The notes below the pieces were generated by a model. That model was not told where the DNA came from. It searched no databases and saw only the letters and a program-made list of their open reading frames with translations. The position numbers and the translations under genes are program-made. From Rhizobium sp. CIAT894 (GTDB taxonomy: Bacteria > Pseudomonadota > Alphaproteobacteria > Rhizobiales > Rhizobiaceae): DNA of 64,000 bases. Below are positions 29,596 to 38,036 of this stretch, one piece after another (position 1 is the first letter of the stretch; each line of letters starts with the position of its first letter). The stretch spans positions 248,001-312,000 of the forward strand of contig NZ_CP020952.1 in assembly GCF_000172795.2 (NCBI RefSeq), given 5' to 3'.

Positions 29596-30294
29596 TCAAT
29601 CGAGCTTGAGCCGTTTGCGCAGATCAGCATTTTCAGCGCGAAGTTTTTCAGCCAGAAGCTTTCGCAGTCGCTGATTCTCCTCTTCCAGTTGCAGGAGATC
29701 CGCCATCTCATCGATTGCCGTCATCGGCGTAGCCGGCGCTGCCTGCACAGCCTTTGGAGCACGGCGTACAGGTGCGCGTTTGGCGCTCGCCGAAGATTCG
29801 ATCGCCTTCACCTTGCGCCCTCTCCTCCTCCCGCTACCGGGGCCGGCCAGAGCAGCTGCTGGCTCTGCCGTAGCGTCGCTTGACGCGGTCTCGAGTGCCG
29901 CCACTTTCTTGGCGCGGGGTTTGCGCTGTTTCTTCGGCGCAATAGGCGTTTCAACAACGGTCGGCACATCGGCACTGGTTGCCGTGTCAGTCTCGTCGGC
30001 CATGCTCATCTCCTGTGTATCTGATGCAGTTGTCGACGGCCCGAGAGGCGGTGTCAACAACGACTCTGGTTGATCTGCTTTTGGCAAAGACACTTCGCTG
30101 TCCGATTTGCCACTCTGAGAGCTACCCGACAGAAACGGCATTGCCTCTTCCTCCAGGTCGCGAGCGACTAATTTTAGATCCATGTTGCCCCAGATCGAGT
30201 TCGACCTGGTATCGAGTTTTCGCCTGCCGTTTTTGTACTCGACGGCAAAACTGCGTTGCACTTTTTTCAATATGAGAGGCCTTAGAGAATCCAC
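29596..30294 (-). CDS. SyrB-like regulator (2), start uncertain
   Basis: The frame is open to a GTG at 30294, giving 232 residues. The segment RSFAVEYKNGRRKLDTRSNS then IWGNMDLKLVARDLEEEA looks conserved, so the long form may be real. However, a perfect AGGAG lies six bases before the ATG at 30003, which would give a 135-residue protein close to the size of SyrB. That core begins MADETDTATSAD, has a basic stretch (APKKQRKPRAKK), and ends in the helix EEENQRLRKLLAEKL then RAENADLRKRL, the hallmark of the family. Two products from one gene are possible. No symbiosis genes are visible nearby. Confidence 0.75.
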   Translation of the reverse strand: MDSLRPLILKKVQRSFAVEYKNGRRKLDTRSNSIWGNMDLKLVARDLEEEAMPFLSGSSQSGKSDSEVSLPKADQPESLLTPPLGPSTTASDTQEMSMADETDTATSADVPTVVETPIAPKKQRKPRAKKVAALETASSDATAEPAAALAGPGSGRRRGRKVKAIESSASAKRAPVRRAPKAVQAAPATPMTAIDEMADLLQLEEENQRLRKLLAEKLRAENADLRKRLKLD

Positions 30295-30543
30295 GGAATG
30301 GTTTGGTGATGTGCTGGTACATCACGAATAGCGCCTACCGGACTGCCAGTCTATACCACCGTCACATCCGATCCACCGCAGCATTCCGGGGGTCAGAAAA
30401 TGTGGCAATCTAATAGGGGCGGAGGGCGGTCTATACGCTCAAAGCCCTTGAAAGGAAGGGGCGACCAGTAGTTCGTCCCGAGACATTTTCAAAGGTTCCC
30501 GACGATCGATTACGCCACATTTTTGTGTAGCGGCTATTTAGTA

Positions 30544-30870
30544 ATGCGACAGTTGGGCCAGTTAGAGATGCGACAGTCTCGCCTCTCGACGTGCTGGTCA
30601 ATGCCAACGTTGGGAGCAAGGATGACGACCTTCAGCCTGGTCGAGACCATGAGCGGTCGGAGTCGTCATGTCCTGTTTGATCACCATGTCGCAGAAAGAA
30701 TTGCATCGCCTCGAAGTTGTTCAGAAGATCCGTGATCGACGCCTGAGCGTCGTCCAGGCGGCTGAGGTGCTCGATCTCAGCCGAAGCTCGTCTACATCGA
30801 TGATGCTACTGGCAAGCTGCTGCATCTGCTGAATGGGGCAAACCTCTGGTCGAAGGTCAACAAGGAATAA
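30544..30870 (+). mobile_element. Relic of an insertion sequence (transposase N-terminus plus an internal piece)
   Basis: ATGCGACAGT occurs twice 24 bases apart (30544, 30568), which looks like the terminal repeats of an insertion sequence. From the ATG at 30686 the frame reads MSQKELHRLEVVQKIRDRRL then SVVQAAEVLDLSRSS, the helix-turn-helix N-terminus of an ISNCY-type transposase. At about 30795 the frame changes and LVYIDDATGKLLHLLN appears, resembling the catalytic-core IIDDATG strand found much later in such transposases. The middle is deleted and no functional enzyme remains. The assignment to a family is by eye. Confidence 0.55.
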
Positions 30871-30895
30871 ACCCCGATTGAAATCTTAGCCGGAG

Positions 30896-30923
30896 CCTTG
30901 TATATACATTTGTATATACAAGG
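30896..30923. promoter_or_regulatory. 28-base palindromic operator of vapBC
   Basis: CCTTGTATATACA (30896-30908) and its exact inverse complement TGTATATACAAGG (30911-30923) are separated by TT. The right arm runs into the AAGGAGG ribosome site of vapB. VapB-type antitoxins bind such palindromes and repress their own operon, with VapC as co-repressor; the overlap with the ribosome site fits tight autoregulation. Confidence 0.85.
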
Positions 30924-30932
30924 AGGTCCGAT

Positions 30933-31202
30933 ATGGCCCATTTTCGACAACAAGAGCCTATTCCCCCGAGGGAGGCCAAGCTTTTCAGAAACAACAAGAG
31001 TCAGGCTGTGCGAATCCCGGCCGACTTTGAGCTACCCGGCGACCGAGTGATGATCCACCGCGACGGCGATCGGCTGATTATAGAGCCTGTGCACCGCAAG
31101 AACCTCCTGGAAGTCCTGGCAGGTTTGGAGCCGCTTGGCCCTGAAGATCAGTTCCCTGATGTAGACGATACCCTGCTTCCTTTGAAGGAAATCGACCTGT
31201 GA
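30933..31202 (+). CDS. vapB: VapB-type antitoxin (AbrB/MazE-like fold)
   Basis: 89 residues. The DNA-binding swapped-hairpin is visible as AKLFRNNKSQAVRIPADFEL then RVMIHRDGDRLIIEP (about 15-55). The C-terminal part (LEVLAGLEPLGPEDQFPDVD) is the acidic tail that neutralises the toxin's active site. AAGGAGG lies 6 bases upstream of the ATG. It is a labile antitoxin and the operon's autorepressor. It overlaps vapC by 4 bases (GTGA). Confidence 0.92.
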   Translation: MAHFRQQEPIPPREAKLFRNNKSQAVRIPADFELPGDRVMIHRDGDRLIIEPVHRKNLLEVLAGLEPLGPEDQFPDVDDTLLPLKEIDL

Positions 31203-31603
31203 GCAGGCTTTATATGCTGGACACCAATATCGTCTCCGAGCTTGCCCGAAACCCGAGGGGTGTCGTCGCTCGGCGCATCGCCGAGGTTGGCCCCGATGCA
31301 ATCTGCGTCAGTATTATCACGGCGTCGGAGTTACGCTACGGGTGCGCCAAAAAGGGATCACCGAAACTTCTAGCACAGATCGAAGCTATCCTTGGCAGCT
31401 TAGCGGTGCTTGCGCTGGATGTACCCGCCGATGATGCATACGGCGGCATCCGAGCTGAACTAGAGGCCGCTGGCAAGCCTATCGGTCCGAATGACCTATT
31501 TATCGCCGCCCACGCCTCCGCCCTCGGAGCAGTTCTGGTGACGGCCAACATAAGCGAGTTCATGCGTATTCGCCCTTTGCAGGTCGAAAACTGGTTGGTT
31601 TGA
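31199..31603 (+). CDS. vapC: VapC-type PIN-domain ribonuclease toxin
   Basis: 134 residues from a GTG overlapping the vapB stop. The PIN acidic residues are present: YMLDTNIVSE (first Asp, about 7), ITASELRYG (Glu, about 43), then the C-terminal pair in GPNDLFIAAHA (about 97) and VTANISEFMRI. VapC toxins cut RNA, usually initiator tRNA or rRNA, and stop growth when VapB is degraded. The last site normally reads VTxNxxEF, which matches. It is intact and lies in a scar zone between an insertion-sequence relic and a transporter operon, as expected for a mobile module. Confidence 0.93.
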   Translation: MSRLYMLDTNIVSELARNPRGVVARRIAEVGPDAICVSIITASELRYGCAKKGSPKLLAQIEAILGSLAVLALDVPADDAYGGIRAELEAAGKPIGPNDLFIAAHASALGAVLVTANISEFMRIRPLQVENWLV

Positions 31604-31728
31604 ACGGCCAACGGCATGTAGGGTTTCTGATGTCGATTCGTCGTCACGCATCCTTCTGTCTTTCCCTTATCGACGGAAGTCATAACTGCCGTGCGTTGGG
31701 ACGAGCAGAGGTCCGGCCCTTGGAATAC

Positions 31729-32754
31729 CTAATCCTGACTGGCAACCATGGGCACGCTGCCATCATTCGGAAGGCGGGCCTCGGTCTGCCGGGCGGCGGA
31801 GACGAGGCGGCGTTTTGCGCGGATTACGTGCCATTGCTGGTCGATCAGCACCCCGATGAGGATTACGCCGCCCATGACGGCGAAATTCAACGATGATGGG
31901 ATACCAAGCAGATTCACCAGATTCTGCAGTTCCTGCAGCAGCACCGTGCCCAACACGACGCCAATAATCGATCCCTCGCCGCCGCGAAGCGAAAAGCCGC
32001 CAAGGACGGCAGCGGCAATCGCATAGAGTTCGTAGAACTGGCCATGGCTCGCAGGCGAGATCGAGCGCGTATACATGGCGAAATAAATCGCCGAAAGCGC
32101 CGTCAGCAGCCCGCAAATCACATAGGCCGACATGATCATGCGGCCGGTGCGGATACCGGAATAGCGGGCCGCCTCCTCGTTCTTCCCGATCGCGTAGAGA
32201 TAACGCCCGAAGACTGAGCGATGCAGCATGATCCACATGACCACGGCAATGATGACAAGCGCGATGAAGGTGTTGGGAACGCCGTAGAACCGTCCGGCGG
32301 TCAGAAATTCGAGGTCCGGGAAATTCTGGCCGAAAGCAAAACCCGCCGTCCCATCGGCTGTATAGAAGCGTGCCGCCCCGCGATAAATCAAGAGGCCGCA
32401 AAGGGTGACGACGAAGGGCTGCAAGTTGAGCCGGGTGATCAGCCAGCCGTGGACGGCGCCTATGACCGCGCCAAGCGCGAGAATGAGCGGCAGCGCCAGC
32501 ATCCACGACATATCCTGGACCGCGATGAAGTCGACGAACAGCACGCCGAGAAGGGCGACGAGCGAGCCTACGGAAAGCTCGATACCGCCTGTAATGATGA
32601 CAAAGGCCTGGCCGATCGACAGAATGCCGAACAGGCCGATCAGGTTGGCGGTATTGGCCAGGTTGATCGGCAGCAGGAAGCGCGGATTGATGATGGCGAC
32701 GACGATGCCGACGACGACGATCAAAAGCAGCAGTCCGAGATCTTTTTTGACCAT
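31729..32754 (-). CDS. CUT2-type sugar ABC importer, permease (RbsC family)
   Basis: 341 residues from the ATG at 32754. A longer in-frame extension runs back into the ATPase gene and is an arginine-rich artefact. Multiple membrane segments begin with DLGLLLLIVVVGIVVAIINP. The signature of ribose-type permeases is seen in IGQAFVIITGGIELSVGSLV (about 60-80) and in the C-terminal VLGGFSLRGGEGSIIGVVLG. It forms the channel for a monosaccharide with the RbsA-like ATPase and the binding protein upstream. It is the last gene of that operon. Confidence 0.94.
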   Translation of the reverse strand: MVKKDLGLLLLIVVVGIVVAIINPRFLLPINLANTANLIGLFGILSIGQAFVIITGGIELSVGSLVALLGVLFVDFIAVQDMSWMLALPLILALGAVIGAVHGWLITRLNLQPFVVTLCGLLIYRGAARFYTADGTAGFAFGQNFPDLEFLTAGRFYGVPNTFIALVIIAVVMWIMLHRSVFGRYLYAIGKNEEAARYSGIRTGRMIMSAYVICGLLTALSAIYFAMYTRSISPASHGQFYELYAIAAAVLGGFSLRGGEGSIIGVVLGTVLLQELQNLVNLLGIPSSLNFAVMGGVILIGVLIDQQWHVIRAKRRLVSAARQTEARLPNDGSVPMVASQD

Positions 32755-32795
32755 TCGAGATCCATTCCCCGATACTTGTATATTGGCCGCGGCCG

Positions 32796-34337
32796 CTATT
32801 TTACCCTTTTGCCGACAGCAAGCAAAAGGACGCTTTCCTGGCTGAATTCGTCCTCTTCCAATATGCCGGCGATCCGGCCCTCGTGCATGACGGCGATGCG
32901 GTCGGAAACGCCGATCACCTCCTCCATGTCGCTTGATATCATCAGGATCGCGACCCCGGCATCGGCAAGCGCCCGCATCAGGCCGTAGATCTCGTTCTTC
33001 GCGCCGATGTCGATGCCGCGCGTCGGCTCGTCGAAGATCATCACCTTCGGGCTCATCGACAGCCATTTGGCGAGCACCACCTTCTGCTGGTTGCCGCCGG
33101 ACAGCGTGCCGGTTCGCGTCGAAACGGAGGGTGCCTTGATACCGAGGCGAAGCCGTTGTTTTTCGGCCGCCGCCGTCTCCCGCTCGGCAGAAAGCATGAA
33201 ACGGCGGGAGAGCTTGCGGAGATCGGCAAGGCTTATGTTCTGGGCGATCGGCAAATCGAGAAGAATGCCGTTGCGCTTGCGATCCTCCGGCACCAGGAAA
33301 ATGCCGCGAGCGACGGCGTCGCGGGCGGAATGGACGGAAATTTCCTGCCCGTCCTGCAGGATGGTTCCGCCGTAGCTCCGCTCGATTCCGAAGAAGACCC
33401 TTGCAAGCTCGGTGCGGCCCGACCCCACGAGGCCCGCAAGCCCCATGATTTCTCCATAGCGGATTTCCAGATCGACGGGACGGCCGGGATAGGCCTCAGT
33501 GCGCACGCCGCTTGCCTGCAGCGCCACCGGGCCGGGCGAGCGCTGCGGTTTTGCAGTCCGGGCCGCAAGCACCCGGCCGATCATCAGCTTGACCATCTGA
33601 TCATGGCCGATGTCTTTCCTGGCGAGCGTGCCGACAAGCGTGCCGTCGCGCAGCACGACGACGCGGTCGGCGACGCGCTCAACCTCGTGGAGACGATGCG
33701 AGATGAAAATGACGCTGATGCCGTCGGCTTTCAGCGATTTGATAATGCTGAGAAGCCGTTCGGTTTCGGCCAGCGGCAGGCTGGACGTCGGTTCGTCGAA
33801 AATGACGAGCCTGGCGTTGATGGACAGCGCCTTGGCGATTTCCACCATCTGCTGCTCGGCAAGGGAAAGCGACGCCACCGGCGTGTCGGCGGAAAAATGC
33901 GCCCCGACGCGCTTCAGCAGCGGCTTCACCATGTCTCGCAGCCGATCGCGATCGACGAGCTTGAAAGGTCCGGCCTTCAGCGGCTCGCGGCCGAGGAAAA
34001 TATTGGCCGCAACGTCGAGATTGTCGAAGAGATTGAGTTCCTGATGCACGAAGGCGATGCCGGATGAGATGCTCGATTCCACAGTGAAGGACCGGTGCTC
34101 CGCCCCGTCGAGCAGGATCGTGCCCCGGTCGGGGGCGATCACGCCGCCGAGAATCTTCATCAGCGTCGATTTTCCAGCGCCGTTTTCGCCGACAAGGCCG
34201 ATGACCTCGCCTGGCATGATGTCCATTGACAGGTCTTCGAGCGCAACGACGCCCGGATAGGTCTTGCCAACGCCGGCAAGCGACAGGAATGGCGTTCCGG
34301 GCGCGCCCGGTGACGGGATGTCGGAACTATGGTTCAT
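32796..34337 (-). CDS. CUT2-type sugar ABC importer, double ATPase (RbsA/MglA family)
   Basis: 513 residues with two nucleotide-binding halves. The first has GENGAGKSTLMK (about 54-65), signature SLSLAEQQMVEIAKAL and FDEPTSSLP. The second has the degenerate Walker A GLVGSGRTELARV (about 290), intact signature LSGGNQQKVVLAKWL (about 408-422) and FDEPTRGIDIGAK. This asymmetry is normal for RbsA/MglA. It lies 41 bases before the permease gene and 78 bases after the binding protein gene, with a strong hairpin in the latter gap. Confidence 0.95.
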   Translation of the reverse strand: MNHSSDIPSPGAPGTPFLSLAGVGKTYPGVVALEDLSMDIMPGEVIGLVGENGAGKSTLMKILGGVIAPDRGTILLDGAEHRSFTVESSISSGIAFVHQELNLFDNLDVAANIFLGREPLKAGPFKLVDRDRLRDMVKPLLKRVGAHFSADTPVASLSLAEQQMVEIAKALSINARLVIFDEPTSSLPLAETERLLSIIKSLKADGISVIFISHRLHEVERVADRVVVLRDGTLVGTLARKDIGHDQMVKLMIGRVLAARTAKPQRSPGPVALQASGVRTEAYPGRPVDLEIRYGEIMGLAGLVGSGRTELARVFFGIERSYGGTILQDGQEISVHSARDAVARGIFLVPEDRKRNGILLDLPIAQNISLADLRKLSRRFMLSAERETAAAEKQRLRLGIKAPSVSTRTGTLSGGNQQKVVLAKWLSMSPKVMIFDEPTRGIDIGAKNEIYGLMRALADAGVAILMISSDMEEVIGVSDRIAVMHEGRIAGILEEDEFSQESVLLLAVGKRVK

Positions 34338-34376
34338 CGGCTGTCCATGGCTGCTGATGCCGTCGGCATGAAATGC

Positions 34377-34412
34377 CTTTCGCGGCGGCGGTGAGTGCCG
34401 CCGCCGCGAAAG
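34377..34412. other. Strong GC-rich stem-loop between binding protein and ATPase genes
   Basis: Fifteen-base perfect arms CTTTCGCGGCGGCGG and CCGCCGCCGCGAAAG enclose TGAGTG. It lies 4 bases beyond the binding-protein stop on the minus strand. It probably stabilises the binding-protein mRNA or partly terminates the transcript, raising binding protein over the other subunits. Confidence 0.8.
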
Positions 34413-34415
34413 AGG

Positions 34416-35378
34416 TTACTTTCCAGCCATGGCCTTCAGGTTGGCGGCATATTTGTCAACGTCATCCTTGCCGATGATCACCGTCGGGATGATGATCAGG
34501 CCATCGGCGGGAACGCCTGACTTGTCGCCCTTGAGGTAGGCAGCCATCAATTTCATGCCCTGATAGGCCCATTCGAACGGCTGCTGCACGACGGTTGCCG
34601 CGATCGTGCCTTCCTTGACGCCGCCGAGCGTGATCGGATCGTCATCGAAGCCGACGACGGTGATCTGGCCGAGTTTGCCGGCGTCGCGCAGCGCCTCATA
34701 GATGCGCGGCGTGTTGTAGGAGTAGAAGCCGACCATGCAGGTCAGGTCGGGGCTGGCCACCAGCGCATCCTCGACGTTCTTCTTGGCGCGCGTCTGGTCG
34801 ATGTCGTCACCGCGAACGTCGACAAGCTCGATCTTGGTGCCCTTGAGCCCTTCCTTCATCCCTTCGATGCGTTCGCGGGCGTTATCGGCGCCGAGCAGAC
34901 CGACGAAGCCCATGCACTTACCACCGTCCGGCATCGCCTTCTTGGCGATTTCGGCGGCCTGCTTGCCGGCGTCGACGTTCGAGGAACCGATATAGGCGAC
35001 CCGGTTGGTCTTCGGCGCGTCGCTGTCGGTGGTGAACAGAGCCGTCTGCGAGCCGATCTTGTTGAGGCCGTCCGTCTGGGTCTTGGGATCGACAGCGGAG
35101 ACCATGATTCCCTTGACGCCGGCGCTGACGAGATCTTCCATCAGACGCTGCTGAATGGCGACAGCCGCCTGCTCAGGATATTTCAGTTCCATCTGGTAAT
35201 CCGGCATTTCGCCCTGCGCCTTCTTGACGCCCGCCTCTGCGGCCTTCCAGAAGTCGGACGCTCCGTTGACGACGAATGCAAGTGTCGGCTTGTCGGCGGC
35301 ATGCGATACGGCAGCCGGCGCCGCGCTCAGCATCAAACCGGCGAGGAACAGGGCTGCATTGCGTTTCAGCTGTTTCAT
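34416..35378 (-). CDS. CUT2-type ABC importer, periplasmic sugar-binding protein (RbsB-like)
   Basis: 320 residues from the ATG at 35378, supported by GGGAGG upstream and by the signal peptide that then begins MKQLKRNAALFLAGLMLSAA and ends near SHAA. The mature part has the periplasmic-binding-protein 1 fold: LAFVVNGASDFWKAAEAGVK, SAVDPKTQTDGLNKIGSQTA and VVGFDDDPITLGGVKEGTIA. It delivers a sugar to the RbsA/RbsC-like pair. The divergent LacI gene probably controls the operon; the sugar is not known. Confidence 0.94.
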   Translation of the reverse strand: MKQLKRNAALFLAGLMLSAAPAAVSHAADKPTLAFVVNGASDFWKAAEAGVKKAQGEMPDYQMELKYPEQAAVAIQQRLMEDLVSAGVKGIMVSAVDPKTQTDGLNKIGSQTALFTTDSDAPKTNRVAYIGSSNVDAGKQAAEIAKKAMPDGGKCMGFVGLLGADNARERIEGMKEGLKGTKIELVDVRGDDIDQTRAKKNVEDALVASPDLTCMVGFYSYNTPRIYEALRDAGKLGQITVVGFDDDPITLGGVKEGTIAATVVQQPFEWAYQGMKLMAAYLKGDKSGVPADGLIIIPTVIIGKDDVDKYAANLKAMAGK

Positions 35379-35513
35379 AATACACCTCCCGAGGGCCGCA
35401 GTCGCATGGGCCCGTTTCGACTTACGGCCGGCCGGATGCGCCCCCTCCCAGGGCCGTCGCAACGCGACGAGTGGCATTGGTTCCGATCGCTCCGTGACGG
35501 TATAGAAGAATCT

Positions 35514-35522
35514 TAATTAGTA
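35514..35522. promoter_or_regulatory. Possible LacI-family operator half (with a mirror copy at 35656-35664)
   Basis: TAATTAGTA at 35514-35522 is repeated in inverse orientation as TACTAATTA at 35656-35664, inside the 325-base divergent region between the binding protein and LacI genes. The surroundings are unusually AT-rich. Paired sites facing both promoters would fit repression through looping. The region also holds the palindrome GGCAATTGCC near 35587. Confidence 0.4.
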
Positions 35523-35703
35523 AATAGTATTATCAATCCAGATCAAAACATTTCATCGTTCGTGGACCAGGATGCAATTTTGTACTGGCAATTGCCGGTA
35601 ACTGTGGGCATTGCAGCAATCGATGCAATTGCCAACGCTTTCAGATAGATGCTAATACTAATTACCAAAATGGCAAATCCAAATAGAAAACAGTTTTCCG
35701 CGA

Positions 35704-36813
35704 ATGCGACAACCCAAGACCCCAAAGAGCAATAAGCCCGCCGTGGACAAGCCTGCCCGCGTGACGATGATGGATATCGCCGCCGCCGCCGGCTGCTCAC
35801 AGGCGGCCGTCTCCTTCGTTCTCAACGATACACCCGGCACCCGTATCTCGCAGCAGACCCGCGACCGCGTATGGGAGGCGGCGCGCGCGCTCGGCTATAC
35901 CGGAACGACTTATACGGCCAAGACCTCTTATTCGGGGCTGGACAATGTGATCGGTTTTGCGGTGGATCAGCTTGCCACCAGCCCGGAAGCGATCGTTGCG
36001 ATCGAAGGCGCGCGGCAAGCCTCCTGGAACGCCGGCAATGTCCTGCTCGTCGCCCAGACGCTCAGCGATCCCGTCATGGAGCCGAAAGCCATCAAGGCGT
36101 TGACCAGCGGCGGCATATCGGCGCTCATCTATATGACGATCTATACCCGCCAGGTCGAGCTTCCGCCCTATGTCGGCAAGCTCAACATCCCGACGGTCCT
36201 CTTGAATTGTTATACGGCGGACCATGCTTTCCCGGCCGTCGTGCCGAGCGAGATCGCGGGCGGCCAGAGTTCCACCCGGCATCTGGTCACGCACGGGCAC
36301 CATCGCATCGCGACGATCACCGGCGAAATCTGGATGCAGGCCGCGCAGGACCGGCTGACGGGATATCGCCGGGCGCTGGCGACCGCCGATATCCCTTTCG
36401 ATCCGGAACTGGTCATCGAAGGCGACTGGTCGGCCGGCGCCGGCTATGCCGCCACGATGAAACTGCTTGCTCTGAAAGAGCCGCCGACCGCGATCTTCTG
36501 CCAGAACGATCGCACCGCCATCGGCTGCTACGAAGCGCTCAAGGATGCGGGGCTTCGCATTCCCCAGGACATGTCGGTGGTGGGTTATGACGACGAAGAA
36601 ATTTCACGGCATCTCGTCCCGCCGCTGACGACATCGGTCCTTCCTCACCTTGCCATGGGGCAATGGGCGATCGAACATCTCAACCCGGAAACCATGCCGG
36701 GCAAGCGCTATCCAATCGCCAAGCTCGAATGCTCGCTCGTCAAGCGTCATTCCGTCGCCGCGCCGCGGGCCGAAGCGCGGCAGATCCTCGATGGCTTAAA
36801 GACCTCGCCATAG
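35704..36813 (+). CDS. LacI-family transcriptional regulator
   Basis: 369 residues. The N-terminal helix-turn-helix reads VTMMDIAAAAGCSQAAVSFV then LNDTPGTRISQQTRDRVWEA (about 20-60), the standard LacI DNA-binding and hinge layout. The periplasmic-binding-like effector domain follows, with GLDNVIGFAVDQLATSPEAI and the conserved HRIATITGEI and SVVGYDDEEISRHLVPPLTT. It is divergent from the RbsB-like gene and should respond to the imported sugar. The first about 18 residues are basic and may be an extension. Confidence 0.93.
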   Translation: MRQPKTPKSNKPAVDKPARVTMMDIAAAAGCSQAAVSFVLNDTPGTRISQQTRDRVWEAARALGYTGTTYTAKTSYSGLDNVIGFAVDQLATSPEAIVAIEGARQASWNAGNVLLVAQTLSDPVMEPKAIKALTSGGISALIYMTIYTRQVELPPYVGKLNIPTVLLNCYTADHAFPAVVPSEIAGGQSSTRHLVTHGHHRIATITGEIWMQAAQDRLTGYRRALATADIPFDPELVIEGDWSAGAGYAATMKLLALKEPPTAIFCQNDRTAIGCYEALKDAGLRIPQDMSVVGYDDEEISRHLVPPLTTSVLPHLAMGQWAIEHLNPETMPGKRYPIAKLECSLVKRHSVAAPRAEARQILDGLKTSP

Positions 36814-36837
36814 GCGGCGGCAATGGCCGGGAAGACC

Positions 36838-37719
36838 TCATGTGTCGGTCGATCCGCCAACGGCGAAGGCGATGCTGACCGCCCGGTTCACGGCCGCCGC
36901 AAGAACCGACATGTGGGTCTGGCCGGCATAAAGCTCGAATTCGGCACGCAATCCGTCGGCCGTGCTGCTCAATCGCTCCGCCATCTCCTGCGCCAGGAGG
37001 ATCGTCCGCTCCGCCTTCCTCTTCTCCAGGCGCATGGCGGCATCCTCGTTCCGGTACTGAAAAGGGGCCAGCTCATCGCCTTCATATTCTCCGGCGGACA
37101 AATGCAGGAAGGCGGCATGTCCCGGGATGAGTTGACGCTGCGCCTCGTTGTTGAGGATTTCACTGTTCTCCCAATAGATGGTTGGGCTGGCCGCAATCCA
37201 ATTGGCAAACAGACCCGGACGCTCGAACAGAGCGTAGAGAGTAAAGAGGCCGCCGAAGGAATGCCCGAAAAGCGATCGGCTCAGCGGATCCAGCATCACC
37301 ATCTCGGCAATCCGCGGTATCAACTCGTTCTCGATGAAATCCACCAGTTTACCGGCCCCTCCGATGACAACCGGGGGACCGCCCGCAACGAAGGGCGGAT
37401 AGGATTTGACCGGCGGCGGCCCCAGGTCCCAGGACCGGCGGAGCGGATCATAGGGTTCGTCGCACGGGTAGCCGATCGCCGCAATCACCCCCCAGCCGAC
37501 ATTCGTCCCCGTGGGATAAGGCGCCTGCGTGACCAAGCTGGCGGCCGCGAAGGGGAACGTGGCATTGCCGTCGGTCATCACGAGAAGCGGCCATCCTGCC
37601 GCCGGCGGTTTCTCCGCCGGGATGGAAAGGAATATGCGATAGGGCTCGCCGCCGGCAGCAGGAGCCAGATCGAAAAAACAGGTCCCGGGCATTGAATAGG
37701 CGCTGACAGGGTTAGTCAT
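36838..37719 (-). CDS. Alpha/beta-hydrolase esterase (siderophore esterase IroE/Fes-like)
   Basis: About 293 residues from the ATG at 37719; a GTG at 37743 is an alternative. The nucleophile serine lies in SLFGHSFGGLFTLYALF, and the catalytic histidine is probably in the C-terminal AGQTHMSVL. WPLLVMTDGNATFPFAA and VIAAIGYPCDEPYDPLRRSW match the esterase-D-like group that hydrolyses trilactone siderophores or related esters. There is no signal peptide, so action is cytoplasmic. It is convergent with the LacI gene, 24 bases apart, and no siderophore uptake gene is visible nearby, so the substrate is open. Confidence 0.85.
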   Translation of the reverse strand: MTNPVSAYSMPGTCFFDLAPAAGGEPYRIFLSIPAEKPPAAGWPLLVMTDGNATFPFAAASLVTQAPYPTGTNVGWGVIAAIGYPCDEPYDPLRRSWDLGPPPVKSYPPFVAGGPPVVIGGAGKLVDFIENELIPRIAEMVMLDPLSRSLFGHSFGGLFTLYALFERPGLFANWIAASPTIYWENSEILNNEAQRQLIPGHAAFLHLSAGEYEGDELAPFQYRNEDAAMRLEKRKAERTILLAQEMAERLSSTADGLRAEFELYAGQTHMSVLAAAVNRAVSIAFAVGGSTDT

Positions 37720-38036
37720 GAGAAAGTTTTCTGATGGTTGCACACGAGGATAGCAGCAGGAGAATTAAGTCGGTGCGGTTCATTGGTTGTTTTTGAAGGG
37801 TGGGGTCAAGAATGAAGCCTGACTTGCGATAGGTAATGATTTATCACCCGCAAGGGAAGCGCAATGAACCTCACCTGCTCTCACATCAACATGGATAAAC
37901 GCTGGAAGATCGCTCGGCGGCGCATGGCCGGGATCAGCGTTGCTGAAACGGCGGGTGTGTTCGCATCGAAGGAGCAATCGACGCACAAACGCAGCACGCG
38001 AAATGTGCGTCCACCAAGGTGGCTGTCGTCACTGCG

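Noticed and set aside
30544..30577. CRISPR-like short direct repeat (ATGCGACAGT twice)
   Set aside because: Only two ten-base copies 24 bases apart, next to a transposase relic; insertion-sequence ends explain it better.
32754..33066. N-terminal extension of the RbsC-like permease
   Set aside because: It lies inside the ATPase gene in another frame and is arginine/aspartate-rich; the ATG at 32754 gives a normal permease.
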